From the NCBI GenBank assembly GCA_947259495.1, contig CAMYLV010000009.1, forward strand, positions 1-64,000: DNA of 64,000 bases, given 5' to 3'. This DNA comes from an uncultured Desulfobacterales bacterium (GTDB lineage: Bacteria > Desulfobacterota > Desulfobacteria > Desulfobacterales > JAHEIW01). Below the pieces are notes generated by a model. That model worked only from the letters and a program-made list of their open reading frames with translations. It was not told the DNA's origin and did no database searches. The position numbers and the translations under genes are program-made. This document shows positions 54,700-63,444 of this stretch, piece after piece; position 1 is the stretch's first letter, and the number at the start of each line of letters is the position of its first letter.

Positions 54700-57600
54700 G
54701 TGAAATTTATTGCCGACTTACACGTTCATTCCAAGTACTCAAGAGCCACGGCTAAAAACCTGGATCTGGAAAATCTTTACATTGCTGCCCAGCTTAAAGG
54801 CGTTACAGTTGTGGGGACCGGCGACTTTACCTACCCGGCCTGGTTTGCAGAAATTTCAGATAAACTGGTTGCAGCTGAACCCGGTTTGTATAAACTAAAA
54901 GCTGAACTGGCGCGGCATTGCGACCTGCGGGTGCCGGGCGCCTGCCGCGGGCCGGTGCGCTTTATGCTGGTCACTGAAATCAGCAATATCTACAAAAAAA
55001 ATGACACGACCCGTAAAAATCACAACCTTGTTTTTGCACCGGACGTCGATGTTGCCAGGCGATTCAGCAACAGGTTGGATAAAATAGGCAACATTCAATC
55101 AGACGGACGACCAATCCTGGGACTGGATGCCCGGGACCTGCTTGAAATGGTGCTTGAAACTTCCGACGAGGCTTTTTTAATCCCGGCCCACATCTGGACC
55201 CCTTGGTTTTCTGTGTTGGGCTCAAAATCGGGTTTTGATTCCATTGCTGAGTGCTTCGAAGATTTAACGGCTCATATTTTTGCGGTTGAAACCGGGCTTT
55301 CCTCTGATCCGGCCATGAACTGGCGGGTATCTTCACTGGATGCGTTTACACTGGTGTCCAACTCGGATGCGCATTCGCCGCTCAATCTGGGACGTGAAGC
55401 CAATTTATTAAATACGCGGCTTTCTTATACGGCCATAAAATCAGCGCTGAAAACCGGTGACCCTGAACAATTTTTAGGCACCCTGGAGTTTTACCCCGAA
55501 GAGGGCAAATACCATATCGATGGTCACCGTGCCTGCAACATTTCCTTCTGGCCCACCACTACACTTAAACACGATGGGCTGTGCCCGGTCTGCGGCAAAA
55601 CCCTGACTCTGGGAGTTTTACATCGCGTTGAAGAATTAGCAGACCACAAAGAAGGCCGCAAACCACCCCGACATACCCCCTACCACAGCGTCATTCAGTT
55701 GGCGGACATCCTATCTGAGATCATGCAGGTCGGTCCCAAGTCCAAAAAGGTCACCCGGGCGTATCAAACCGCTTTGGATAAATTGGGTTCGGAATTCAAC
55801 ATCTTGCAAAATTTAGATACCGATGCCATCGAGCAGGCCGGCATTCCATTGCTGGCGGAGGCTGTTCGGCGCATGCGGCACAAGGAAATCGACGTCATAC
55901 CCGGATTTGACGGGCAATACGGGCGGGTCCGGATTTTTAAAAATAATGAGCGCGCATCGCTTCTGGGCCAGCAGTCGCTTTTTGCGATTCCCGAGCCCCC
56001 GGTGTCCGTGTCTAAAACCAGCGCCAGCGCACCATTCCACAAAACTTATATAAAAGACACAAGTGCTTCCCGGAATGCTAAACTAAAAAAGGAACATCCT
56101 ACCACCAGTGTTTCGCCGCACATTCTTTTCCGCCAGCTCAATGACCGTCAGCGCCAGGCTGTAGAGCATCCCGACGGACCCCTGTTGATTGTTGCCGGAC
56201 CCGGTACCGGAAAAACCCGCACCCTGACACTTCGAATCGCCCATTTGATTAAACAAAAAGACGTATCACCCGGCCAAATTCTGGCGCTGACCTTTACCCG
56301 TAAAGCTGCCCGTGAAATACAGCAACGCCTACACACAATTTTAGGCAATACCCATCAATTGCCGCTTGCTGCCACCTTTCATGCATTGTGCTTTAAAATA
56401 TTAAGCGCTTACAAATCAGCTGAGACAGTCACTATTATTGATGACGATGCCCGTAAAGAATTGATTCGCGAAGCGATTACAGGGGTCAGGAATCATGGAA
56501 TTACGGTCTCCCCAAAACCACAAAAAATTCTGGACCGGATCATTGCGGCCAAACAAAAGATCTTGGGTCCGGATGACGCAACACCGATGGACCTTGTCAC
56601 CGTTGATGACCGTGCACTGGCCGAGGTGTATCACAGTTATCAGAAGCTGTTATCCATCCAGGGACTATACGATTATGAGGATCTGATTTTTAACGTAGTC
56701 CGACTGCTGGAGAATGATCAAAACGCTCGCCAACAATACCACAGCCAATTTCAGCATATTTTTGTCGATGAATATCAGGATTTAAACCACGGCCAATACC
56801 GCATTGTGAAGGCCTTGGCTCCCCCCGACGATCCCAACCACCATCTATGTGTGATCGGTGACCCGGATCAGTCTATTTACGGATTCAGAGGGGCCGATGT
56901 GCGTTATTTTAAGCGCTTTGTGGATGACTATCCCGCCACCACTGTGATTCAATTAACCCGCAACTACCGATCGACGGAAACGATTCTGGATGCTTCGTTT
57001 CAGGTGATCCGGAATCACCGGCTGCGCTCCGGCGATGCCCGAACCTATTCGCAGATGGATGGTGTTAAAACCATCAGCATCCTTGAGTTGGCCAGCGGCA
57101 AAGCCGAAGCCCGGGCGATTGCCCGGGTCATTGGCGAATTGGTGGGTGGCACCGGTTTTCATTCCATAGATACCGGCCAGGTTGCTGATGCCAATCTTGT
57201 TTCCGCCCGCAGCTATGCGGATTTTGCCATTCTGGTTCGAACCCACCGTCAGCTTATAATTATTGCCGAGGTGTTTGAGCAGGAGGGCGTCCCCTTTCAG
57301 ATTGCCAGCCGCAAAAATTGTCTTAAAAGCTGGGGCCTGGCCGAACTGATCTCGCTATTAAGCGTTGTGGAAGGATATGGCAGTGACCTGGATTTAAATA
57401 ACTGCCTGTCGCTGTATTCCGTCGGCTTGAGCAAAAAGGCGGCCGGTCATTTTAAATCCTGGTGTTATTCAAAAAAATTATCGCAACAACAGGGCTTGGT
57501 CAATGCCAAACGATTTCCGGTTCCGGGCTTAAACCACACCCAACAGCAAAAACTCATCGATTTTGCCGAAGAGGTGGCCGGCATCAGCAAAAAGACCACC

Positions 57601-58137
57601 GGCATGGCAATTGCCGAAAAATTGCAGTATTTGTCACGGATTCCCCAATTCACCGCCATAGTGAATACCGAGCCCCAATCCCGGGAGGCGTTTATCAATC
57701 TTTTAACGCTTTCAAAGGATTACGGCGAAGACATGGCTTCATTTTTAGCGACCGCAGCACTTCACAGCGACACCGATGCCTATTTACCCCTGGCGGAAAA
57801 GGTCGCGTTGATGACCATGCATGCAGCCAAGGGCCTGGAATTTCCGGTGGTGTTTATTGCCGGATGTGAAGACGATTTGATCCCGTTTAACCGGCAAGGC
57901 TCTGAGCCCCCCGAGATGGCTGAAGAACGCCGCCTGTTTTATGTGGCCATGACCCGTGCCATGGAACAGTTGATCCTGTCCCGGGCAAAAAAGCGCAGCG
58001 TCTATGGAAAACTCCTGCCCCGCTCCCCTTCTCCTTTTGTGGCCGATATCGAAAACCGCCTCAAAAAAGACGAATCCCCGCAGATAAAGTCCAAAAAGAA
58101 GAAAGAGAAGCAGCAGCAACAGCTCAAACTCTTCTAA
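54700..58137 (+). CDS. EndoQ-type PHP nuclease fused to UvrD/PcrA helicase, with C-terminal clamp-binding-like motif
   Basis: The 1145-aa protein is a fusion. Residues 1-~430 are the EndoQ/TIGR00375 (COG1379) unit: PHP metal motifs 'DLHVHSKYSRATAKNL', 'GTGDFTYPAWF', 'PAHIWTPWFS' and 'SNSDAHSPLNLGREAN', and a Zn ribbon 'GLCPVCGKTLTLGVLHRVEE'. EndoQ cuts 5' of deaminated bases. Residues ~460-1110 are a superfamily 1 UvrD-type helicase: 'GPGTGKTRTLTLRIAHLI', 'FVDEYQDLNHGQYRI', 'GDPDQSIYGFRGADVRYF', 'MTMHAAKGLEFPVVFIAG', 'RRLFYVAMTRAMEQL'. The tail is basic and ends 'QQQQLKLF'; QLKLF matches the beta-clamp-binding consensus QL(S/D)LF. It would nick at a lesion, unwind, and dock on the clamp. dnaN is 1.7 kb away. 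Confidence 0.9.
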   Translation: MKFIADLHVHSKYSRATAKNLDLENLYIAAQLKGVTVVGTGDFTYPAWFAEISDKLVAAEPGLYKLKAELARHCDLRVPGACRGPVRFMLVTEISNIYKKNDTTRKNHNLVFAPDVDVARRFSNRLDKIGNIQSDGRPILGLDARDLLEMVLETSDEAFLIPAHIWTPWFSVLGSKSGFDSIAECFEDLTAHIFAVETGLSSDPAMNWRVSSLDAFTLVSNSDAHSPLNLGREANLLNTRLSYTAIKSALKTGDPEQFLGTLEFYPEEGKYHIDGHRACNISFWPTTTLKHDGLCPVCGKTLTLGVLHRVEELADHKEGRKPPRHTPYHSVIQLADILSEIMQVGPKSKKVTRAYQTALDKLGSEFNILQNLDTDAIEQAGIPLLAEAVRRMRHKEIDVIPGFDGQYGRVRIFKNNERASLLGQQSLFAIPEPPVSVSKTSASAPFHKTYIKDTSASRNAKLKKEHPTTSVSPHILFRQLNDRQRQAVEHPDGPLLIVAGPGTGKTRTLTLRIAHLIKQKDVSPGQILALTFTRKAAREIQQRLHTILGNTHQLPLAATFHALCFKILSAYKSAETVTIIDDDARKELIREAITGVRNHGITVSPKPQKILDRIIAAKQKILGPDDATPMDLVTVDDRALAEVYHSYQKLLSIQGLYDYEDLIFNVVRLLENDQNARQQYHSQFQHIFVDEYQDLNHGQYRIVKALAPPDDPNHHLCVIGDPDQSIYGFRGADVRYFKRFVDDYPATTVIQLTRNYRSTETILDASFQVIRNHRLRSGDARTYSQMDGVKTISILELASGKAEARAIARVIGELVGGTGFHSIDTGQVADANLVSARSYADFAILVRTHRQLIIIAEVFEQEGVPFQIASRKNCLKSWGLAELISLLSVVEGYGSDLDLNNCLSLYSVGLSKKAAGHFKSWCYSKKLSQQQGLVNAKRFPVPGLNHTQQQKLIDFAEEVAGISKKTTGMAIAEKLQYLSRIPQFTAIVNTEPQSREAFINLLTLSKDYGEDMASFLATAALHSDTDAYLPLAEKVALMTMHAAKGLEFPVVFIAGCEDDLIPFNRQGSEPPEMAEERRLFYVAMTRAMEQLILSRAKKRSVYGKLLPRSPSPFVADIENRLKKDESPQIKSKKKKEKQQQQLKLF

Positions 58138-58511
58138 TTAGCATGGTGTAAAGGGTATGCGGCATAGTGTAAATAGAAATCTTTAACGCGATTTTCTAAA
58201 TTATACATCAAGCCCAAGCCATTCGATGCTGTTGATTTTTAACTCAAGATTTCCTCTGTTTTTGTCGATATTTTAGATGACAAGGATGACAGGCCGGCGC
58301 AGGAATTATACCCCTTTGGTCGACGGCTTTTGCACCCCAAGAGATAGAAGTATAATTTATAAACACTTATAATTATTATATATTATTATTAATCGCTTGA
58401 GTTTCAAAAAAAAGTATTGTAAAATTTATCATAGAAACGATGCGAGTGCGCCAAGGGGGGGTGTTGTTAATGCAAGGCGCCCAAGGGATTTGAATTTGTT
58501 CTTGAGGCTTT
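58138..58511. other. AT-rich intergenic region
   Basis: About 370 bp with no supported gene or clear repeat. It contains an AT-only stretch (TATAATTATTATATATTATT) near 58366 that could be a promoter region for the transglycosylase gene. Confidence 0.5.
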
Positions 58512-59111
58512 ATGGGCGGACGCAGAATTTATTTTTACCATATTGTGGTCTGTGGCACACTTCTTTTTTTAATGGCCCTGGTATCATCGGTGTCTGCGGA
58601 TATTTTCCGCTATATCGATGAAAATGGGGTGATGCATTTCACCAACACACCGACATCCAACGCCCAGGAATACAAACTTTATATCAAAGAAAAAACTTCT
58701 GTTTCCAAGCAGTTTTACGCAACCGACAAGTATGATCGTTTTATTACGGATGCATCTGCGCAAACCGGTGTCGATTCGCGCTTATTGAAAGCCATGATTA
58801 AAGCCGAATCCGATTTTAACCCGCGGGCCGTCTCTAAAAAAGGCGCCATGGGTTTGATGCAGATTATGCCCGAGAATTTTAAAATGCTGGATTTGCAAAA
58901 CCCTTTTGATCCCTGGCAAAACATCAGGGCCGGTGCACGCTATTTTCAAAAACTTTACGAACGCTTTAACGGCAAACTGGCGCTCTCTCTGGCCGCATAC
59001 AATGCCGGACCCACCGCAGTCGACCGCTATAAAAGAATCCCTCCGTATCAAGAAACCGAAGAGTATGTTCAGCGGGTGTTACGGTATTATCGCACTTTTA
59101 AACAACTCTAA
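58512..59111 (+). CDS. Lytic murein transglycosylase (SLT domain) with DUF4124 segment
   Basis: The 199-aa protein has a signal anchor ('VVCGTLLFLMALVSSVSA'), a DUF4124-like start ('DIFRYIDENGVMHFTNTPTS') and an SLT domain. The catalytic Glu is in 'LLKAMIKAESDFNPRAVS', followed by 'GAMGLMQIMPENFKMLDL' and 'ALSLAAYNAGPTAVDRYKRI'. It cleaves peptidoglycan in the periplasm. DUF4124-SLT fusions are common in deltaproteobacteria. Convergent with the SDR gene. Confidence 0.93.
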   Translation: MGGRRIYFYHIVVCGTLLFLMALVSSVSADIFRYIDENGVMHFTNTPTSNAQEYKLYIKEKTSVSKQFYATDKYDRFITDASAQTGVDSRLLKAMIKAESDFNPRAVSKKGAMGLMQIMPENFKMLDLQNPFDPWQNIRAGARYFQKLYERFNGKLALSLAAYNAGPTAVDRYKRIPPYQETEEYVQRVLRYYRTFKQL

Positions 59112-59191
59112 CCTTAATTTTTAAATTCCCTTTTCAAAAGAAGATCGATCATTATGGTTATATAATAATATCATTAAAATGACTTTCAAAT

Positions 59192-59932
59192 TTAAATGCC
59201 CCAGCCACCGGAAACGGCAACCGGCGTTGCGGTAATGTAGGAGGCTTCGTCAGAAGCCAGAAAGGCAATCACGCTGGCAATTTCTTCAGCTTCGCCCATA
59301 CGGCCCAGGGGGGTATTATCGAGAATAGGCTGCTTGTATTTCTCGGCCATGAATTTCTCGATGGTGGGTGTACGGGTCAGACCCGGCAGGACCGCATTGA
59401 CGGTGACACCGTCCGGGCCGGCTTCTTTGGCCACTGATTTGGTCAGGCCAATCACACCGGCCTTTGCCGTTGAATAGGCCACTTCGGCCTTGGCACCGGT
59501 CAGCGCGTAAATTGAGGAGACATTGATGACGCGACCCCAGCCGGCGGTGCGCATATCCGGTAAAAGCAGCCGAATCAGCACAAACGGAACAACCAGATGA
59601 ATGTTGAGGACATCTAAAAAATCGTTGCTGCTAATTTTGGCAGTGGTTCCGGGTCGATCATATCCGGCATTGTTTACCAGAATGTCGATGCGGCCTTTGC
59701 GTTTTGCTTCCTTGACGGCCTTTTTAAGCGCTTCGAAGTCGGTTAGATCCAGCGCCCGGGCGAACACCTGCCGGCCCCTGGGTGCAATTTTGTCGGCGGT
59801 TTCCGAAAGCGTTTTGGGATTTTTATCAAATAAAATCAAATTGGCGCCCTTTAAGGCCAAGACCTCCGCACAGGCCCGACCGATTCCCTGCCCCGCCCCG
59901 GTGATCAATGCCATATGACCGCTAAGTTCCAT
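59192..59932 (-). CDS. Short-chain dehydrogenase/reductase, FabG-like
   Basis: I start at 'MELSGHMALITGAGQGIGRA' behind AAGGAGAG; the track start is 21 residues too early. The ~246-aa Rossmann enzyme has the NAD(P) motif 'TGAGQGIGR', 'NNAGYD', and the catalytic Ser-Tyr-Lys in 'VSSIYALTGAKAEVAYSTAK'. It ends 'YITATPVAVSGGWGI', the FabG-type C-terminus. Likely a 3-oxoacyl-ACP/CoA reductase or related dehydrogenase. It is not in a fatty-acid gene cluster, so the substrate is open. Confidence 0.9.
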   Translation of the reverse strand: MELSGHMALITGAGQGIGRACAEVLALKGANLILFDKNPKTLSETADKIAPRGRQVFARALDLTDFEALKKAVKEAKRKGRIDILVNNAGYDRPGTTAKISSNDFLDVLNIHLVVPFVLIRLLLPDMRTAGWGRVINVSSIYALTGAKAEVAYSTAKAGVIGLTKSVAKEAGPDGVTVNAVLPGLTRTPTIEKFMAEKYKQPILDNTPLGRMGEAEEIASVIAFLASDEASYITATPVAVSGGWGI

Positions 59933-60041
59933 CGCTTTTCTCTCCTTCAAAACGTCAAAAGGGGTGTTTTTGAAAGATATAGTTCCGCTTTCCACGGGCT
60001 GCGCCAGTGACCAAAAATTTCATATGCGTGCATTTCCAGGC

Positions 60042-60794
60042 TTAGCGGGGTATTTTAGACATTTTTTCCAGACGCACCCATTTTACAGTAGCGCGGCGAA
60101 TCAGTTTCTGCCACAGTGCCCTGGGGTCATGGGCAAAGACGCTATCGGCGTCGGCTTCTAAAACATGCCAGTCCCCCCGGGTCCGTTCAAAATCGAGTTG
60201 ATTGGGCGCCCAGCCGGCATAGCCCGCAAATAGGCGAAATCGCTGCTCAGCGTTCGCCTTTTTGATGAGGCGCTCCAGCACCGTCCAGCTCGAACTCATA
60301 TAAACATTCTCTATGACTGGAACCGAAGCTGCCGGCGCCTGGGTTGATCGGATGAGCATCAGCATCTGATTTACGGCCACCGGCCCGCCAACGTAAATGG
60401 TATCCTTGCGCTGTTTTAGCTCTTTTGCATCCGGAAACACCGTCGACAGCTTTACGTTTGAAGGACGATTGATCACCAGGCCCACGGCACCTTCCGGCCC
60501 GTATTCAATCAACAGCACCACCGTTTCGCTAAAATTCGGATCCCCAAGGCGGCGACTGGCCACCAAAAATTTTCCTTTAGCCAATTCTTCCCGGGAACTC
60601 GGTACATCCGGGCCTTCCCTGGGAATCGCCGTTTCAAATGGCCTGGGTGCCGACTTGTGGCTGTATGATTCTGCGCTTATTTTCGGGCACAAAAAGGGCC
60701 AGCCGCTCACCATCAGGTATACGCTCAGGCAAATGCGCACTGTACGCGCATGAGATCGTTTGTATTGATGTGTGCCAGGATTCAGTCTCACCAC
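60042..60794 (-). CDS. AlgH/YqgE-like (DUF179) protein with an export signal
   Basis: The 250-aa protein has the AlgH core: 'GKFLVASRRLGDPNFSETVV', 'GLVINRPS', 'IYVGGPVAVNQMLMLIR' and 'FAGYAGWAPNQLDFE'. The start (GTG) is followed by a hydrophobic N-terminal segment ('ICLSVYLMVSGWPFLCPKIS') that looks like a signal peptide. Ordinary AlgH/YqgE proteins are about 187 aa and cytoplasmic, so this ~60-residue extension is unusual. Function of the family is unproven. Confidence 0.85.
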   Translation of the reverse strand: MVRLNPGTHQYKRSHARTVRICLSVYLMVSGWPFLCPKISAESYSHKSAPRPFETAIPREGPDVPSSREELAKGKFLVASRRLGDPNFSETVVLLIEYGPEGAVGLVINRPSNVKLSTVFPDAKELKQRKDTIYVGGPVAVNQMLMLIRSTQAPAASVPVIENVYMSSSWTVLERLIKKANAEQRFRLFAGYAGWAPNQLDFERTRGDWHVLEADADSVFAHDPRALWQKLIRRATVKWVRLEKMSKIPR

Positions 60795-60946
60795 CCCTCT
60801 CTGCTATATCAAATTGGGAACGACGGTTAACATAGCAAGGTCCGGTACCAATAAATCATTTTCGGAGTCAAGAAAGCAACCCATAAATGGTTTTGCGCTG
60901 GTACGCTAAATTCCGCAAAATCACTCTCGTCCAGAAAATAATGTCT

Positions 60947-61477
60947 TCAATCACTGAAACCCATACCTTTAAAGGCCTCTAAATGGGCCTTACTAACCCG
61001 CCAGCGGCCCCGTGTTTTGAGCAGTTCGAGTTTAAGCTGATACAAATCGGCGTTTTCGCCCACCGTTTCGAGCCAGCTTTTAGGGTCATCGTAGAGGTCT
61101 CTTAGATCGGGGACAACACGGTCCTTTTTAACGATCAGCAAATACATTCCGCAAAACGCCTGATTGTCTTTGTTGTAGAGATCAACGGAGGGCTTGGGGT
61201 ATAAAATCCTAATTTTACCATAGTGCATCAACGCCGACCAGATGATGCGCTTGATTGCCAGACGATTGTACGCGCCCGGCTGGGCCACAAGATCTTCGGT
61301 GGCCAGCTCCATCATGCCGCTGATATCATGGTCTTCTGTCAGCTTTGCGCCTTCTTGAATCATTGCGCGGATGGCAGCGGCATCATCTTTTTGTGCGCAG
61401 GCGGCCGCCATAAAGAAAAAAACCGCCCCGGATAGGGTAATTATTATTCGTTTTGTGCGGCGGGTAACCCGTTTCAT
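60947..61477 (-). CDS. Lipoprotein of unknown function, NTF2-like
   Basis: The 176-aa protein has a lipoprotein-type signal ('ITLSGAVFFFMAAACAQKDD'; AAAC lipobox). The mature part ('AAAIRAMIQEGAKLTEDHDI', 'QPGAYNRLAIKRIIWSALMH', 'RGRWRVSKAHLEAFKGMGF') has the outline of an NTF2-like/SnoaL fold. No specific function is recognised. It is separated from the AlgH-like gene by about 150 bp. Confidence 0.75.
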   Translation of the reverse strand: MKRVTRRTKRIIITLSGAVFFFMAAACAQKDDAAAIRAMIQEGAKLTEDHDISGMMELATEDLVAQPGAYNRLAIKRIIWSALMHYGKIRILYPKPSVDLYNKDNQAFCGMYLLIVKKDRVVPDLRDLYDDPKSWLETVGENADLYQLKLELLKTRGRWRVSKAHLEAFKGMGFSD

Positions 61478-61841
61478 TGCCTTGGACCTCGTCCGTATTC
61501 GGGATCGTTATTCTCGATGGCATTCATGACCGATGTCTCCAGATATTTGGAGCTGCTTTATACGGCATTTCTGATCAGCACACGTCTAATCAGGTATGCA
61601 ATAGCTGCAAAGGGTAAAAAGGTAATCAGCGAAAAGACAAGACGAATGCGAATCGTAAAGTCTTTATTCCGGTGGTCGCGAATAAGGATTTATCAGGCCT
61701 CACAGGCCAAATTGAATGTTCCCATGATATGGGCTGCCCGCATCTGCCTGCTGGTGACAGCGCCCTGCATGCCGTTTTTGGGGACGACTAAAAAGGTGAC
61801 CCCGATGCGCAAAAATAAAAACGCGGATCAAACCGGGCGAG
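61478..61841. other. Intergenic region, no supported gene
   Basis: The plus-strand ORF 61517-61921 overlaps a real minus-strand gene and has shadow-like composition. On the minus strand a short frame ('LVFSLITFLPFAAIAYLIRR') looks like a single membrane span but has no acceptable start codon or ribosome site. It may be a degraded gene. Confidence 0.4.
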
Positions 61842-63131
61842 CTATCGGCTCGGATATTTCTTTTGCGAAATCAGCCGCAGGCACATCGGATATCGATAGT
61901 ATTCTCCCTCATTGGCTTTGACACCGGCAACGATAACCATAATCAAACCGAAGAGCACCAGACCAATTATCAGAAAAATACCGATAACAATGAAAATTAA
62001 AACCAACGAAATCAGCATGTAAATAAACAGCGAGATCTGAAAGTTGAGAGCTTCTTTGGCCTGATCGACAACGAATTCCGATTCATTTTTCTTTAATTGC
62101 CAGATGACGATGGGACCGATAAAATTACCGAGCGGCACCAGCATGGAACAAAAAGTGCTGATATGGGCCCACATGGCCCAGTTATTCTCCTCGTCTTCGC
62201 TAAGAGAAGCATTAAGCAGTTTGCGTTTGTGCTTTTGGCGCTTGATCAGAATCACCAAGCCCATCACCGGGGCGGTTATAAAACCCAATAAAAACAGTAC
62301 AATTGCCCAGGCTATGCCTTTAACCATTTCCGCTAGATCAAACCGGCGAAGCAGGAGGCCGTCGCCACTTGGAATTTCCCCTAAAACTGTGGCACTGTAG
62401 GAGCCGAGGGTGTCGAACTGAATCTGAGCGATGGCCTGCAGGGTAGTTCCGCCATCATCTTCGGTATAGGGAATTTCAACCGGCTGTAATGCCAATTCTT
62501 CTCCGGTGGCCAGATCCATCAGCTCGATGTCAAAATCCCGGCCTAATTGATAATTGGCAATATTGAATTTGGTATGCGCGGCGGTTTCGTAAAAAAGGAT
62601 ATAGGTTCCGGGTTTGTCAAGCTGAATATCCGTTTCGCCCGTCACTATCAGGCGCGTTTCGCTGGACAAATAGGCATCCAGGGTGTCGAACAGCGTGATC
62701 CCACCGGCAATCGCCGGGACTAAAAAAAGCAAAACCGCAACGATATACCAGAATCCGCTGGGACCAGTGCCTGTTGCTGCCGGTGGCTTTTCAGCAACAG
62801 CTGCCGGCGATGGTTCAACAGCCGCCGCCGGATTCTGAACCGGCTGATTGGGCGCTGATTGAGCGGGTAGCGGCGGCGGTGCGGTCGGGTTGCAATTCTG
62901 TGTCGGGGAGATCATACAATCAGCACCGGCGTCTTTAAAGACATTATTGATCTTGAGGGCGGTCTGATGATCGACATTTTTTTTGATAACAATACGCTTG
63001 CCTGAAAACAGTTTATAAATAGTATTTTCATCTGCTTTTAAAAGTTTCGTCAGGTTGGCTTTGACTTCATCAAGGTCCCACCCCGGAATAATACGCCCTG
63101 AAAAGTCGATATTGTAAAGCATTTCAGACAT
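61842..63131 (-). CDS. DUF4870-type membrane protein with a shared N-terminal domain
   Basis: The 429-aa protein has an N-terminal ~75-residue domain ('MSEMLYNIDFSGRIIPGWDL', 'IVIKKNVDHQTALKINNVFK' then 'DAGADCMI'), a Pro/Ala linker ('PAAAVEPSPAAVAEKPPAAT'), a membrane span, a periplasmic-type beta region, and a C-terminal DUF4870 part ('NWAMWAHISTFCSMLVPLGN', 'FVVDQAKEALNFQISLFIYM'). DUF4870/Tic20-like domains are small four-helix membrane units of unknown role. The same N-terminal domain is encoded at 30829-31320. Confidence 0.82.
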   Translation of the reverse strand: MSEMLYNIDFSGRIIPGWDLDEVKANLTKLLKADENTIYKLFSGKRIVIKKNVDHQTALKINNVFKDAGADCMISPTQNCNPTAPPPLPAQSAPNQPVQNPAAAVEPSPAAVAEKPPAATGTGPSGFWYIVAVLLFLVPAIAGGITLFDTLDAYLSSETRLIVTGETDIQLDKPGTYILFYETAAHTKFNIANYQLGRDFDIELMDLATGEELALQPVEIPYTEDDGGTTLQAIAQIQFDTLGSYSATVLGEIPSGDGLLLRRFDLAEMVKGIAWAIVLFLLGFITAPVMGLVILIKRQKHKRKLLNASLSEDEENNWAMWAHISTFCSMLVPLGNFIGPIVIWQLKKNESEFVVDQAKEALNFQISLFIYMLISLVLIFIVIGIFLIIGLVLFGLIMVIVAGVKANEGEYYRYPMCLRLISQKKYPSR

Positions 63132-63151
63132 AATCGTTTCCTTGATCGTGT

Positions 63152-63360
63152 TTTATACCGTTTTACGTAATAATGTTCCGTGCTAACGGCATCAAGTCTA
63201 CTTTCGGCTAAATCAAGGAAATGGTTTAGGGTTTTTTCACCCCTAAGACCTTTATATTTCATAAAAAGCCGTTCGGGCCCGTCAGGAAAGTAACATATCC
63301 GCTGTAACAAATTTTACAGAATTGAGAATTTCGGAACATTATTATGAAAAGCGGTATAAA
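63152..63360. mobile_element. ~209-bp non-autonomous (MITE-like) element with terminal inverted repeats
   Basis: The left end TTTATACCGTTTTACGTAAT-AATGTTCCG and right end CGGAACATTATTATGAAAAG-CGGTATAAA pair over 29 bp with 3 mismatches. The interior (~150 bp) holds only a partial ORF and no transposase. The terminal sequence is shared with the left module of the modular repeats at 39179 and 45300. No certain target-site duplication is visible. Confidence 0.75.
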
Positions 63361-63444
63361 GTTGGGCGCCAATCTGGAGGATGAATCCGTGGCGGCAGAG
63401 GCCACCGGCAGGATAATGATTATCAGCGGTTAGCAGTAAGATGA

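Noticed and set aside
61517-61921. 134-aa plus-strand ORF
   Set aside because: Its end overlaps the DUF4870 gene, and its residue pattern has no family resemblance; a spurious ORF is more likely.
63050-63310. 86-aa minus-strand ORF across the MITE-like element
   Set aside because: It overlaps the DUF4870 start and the element's left end; no start signal and no recognised domain.
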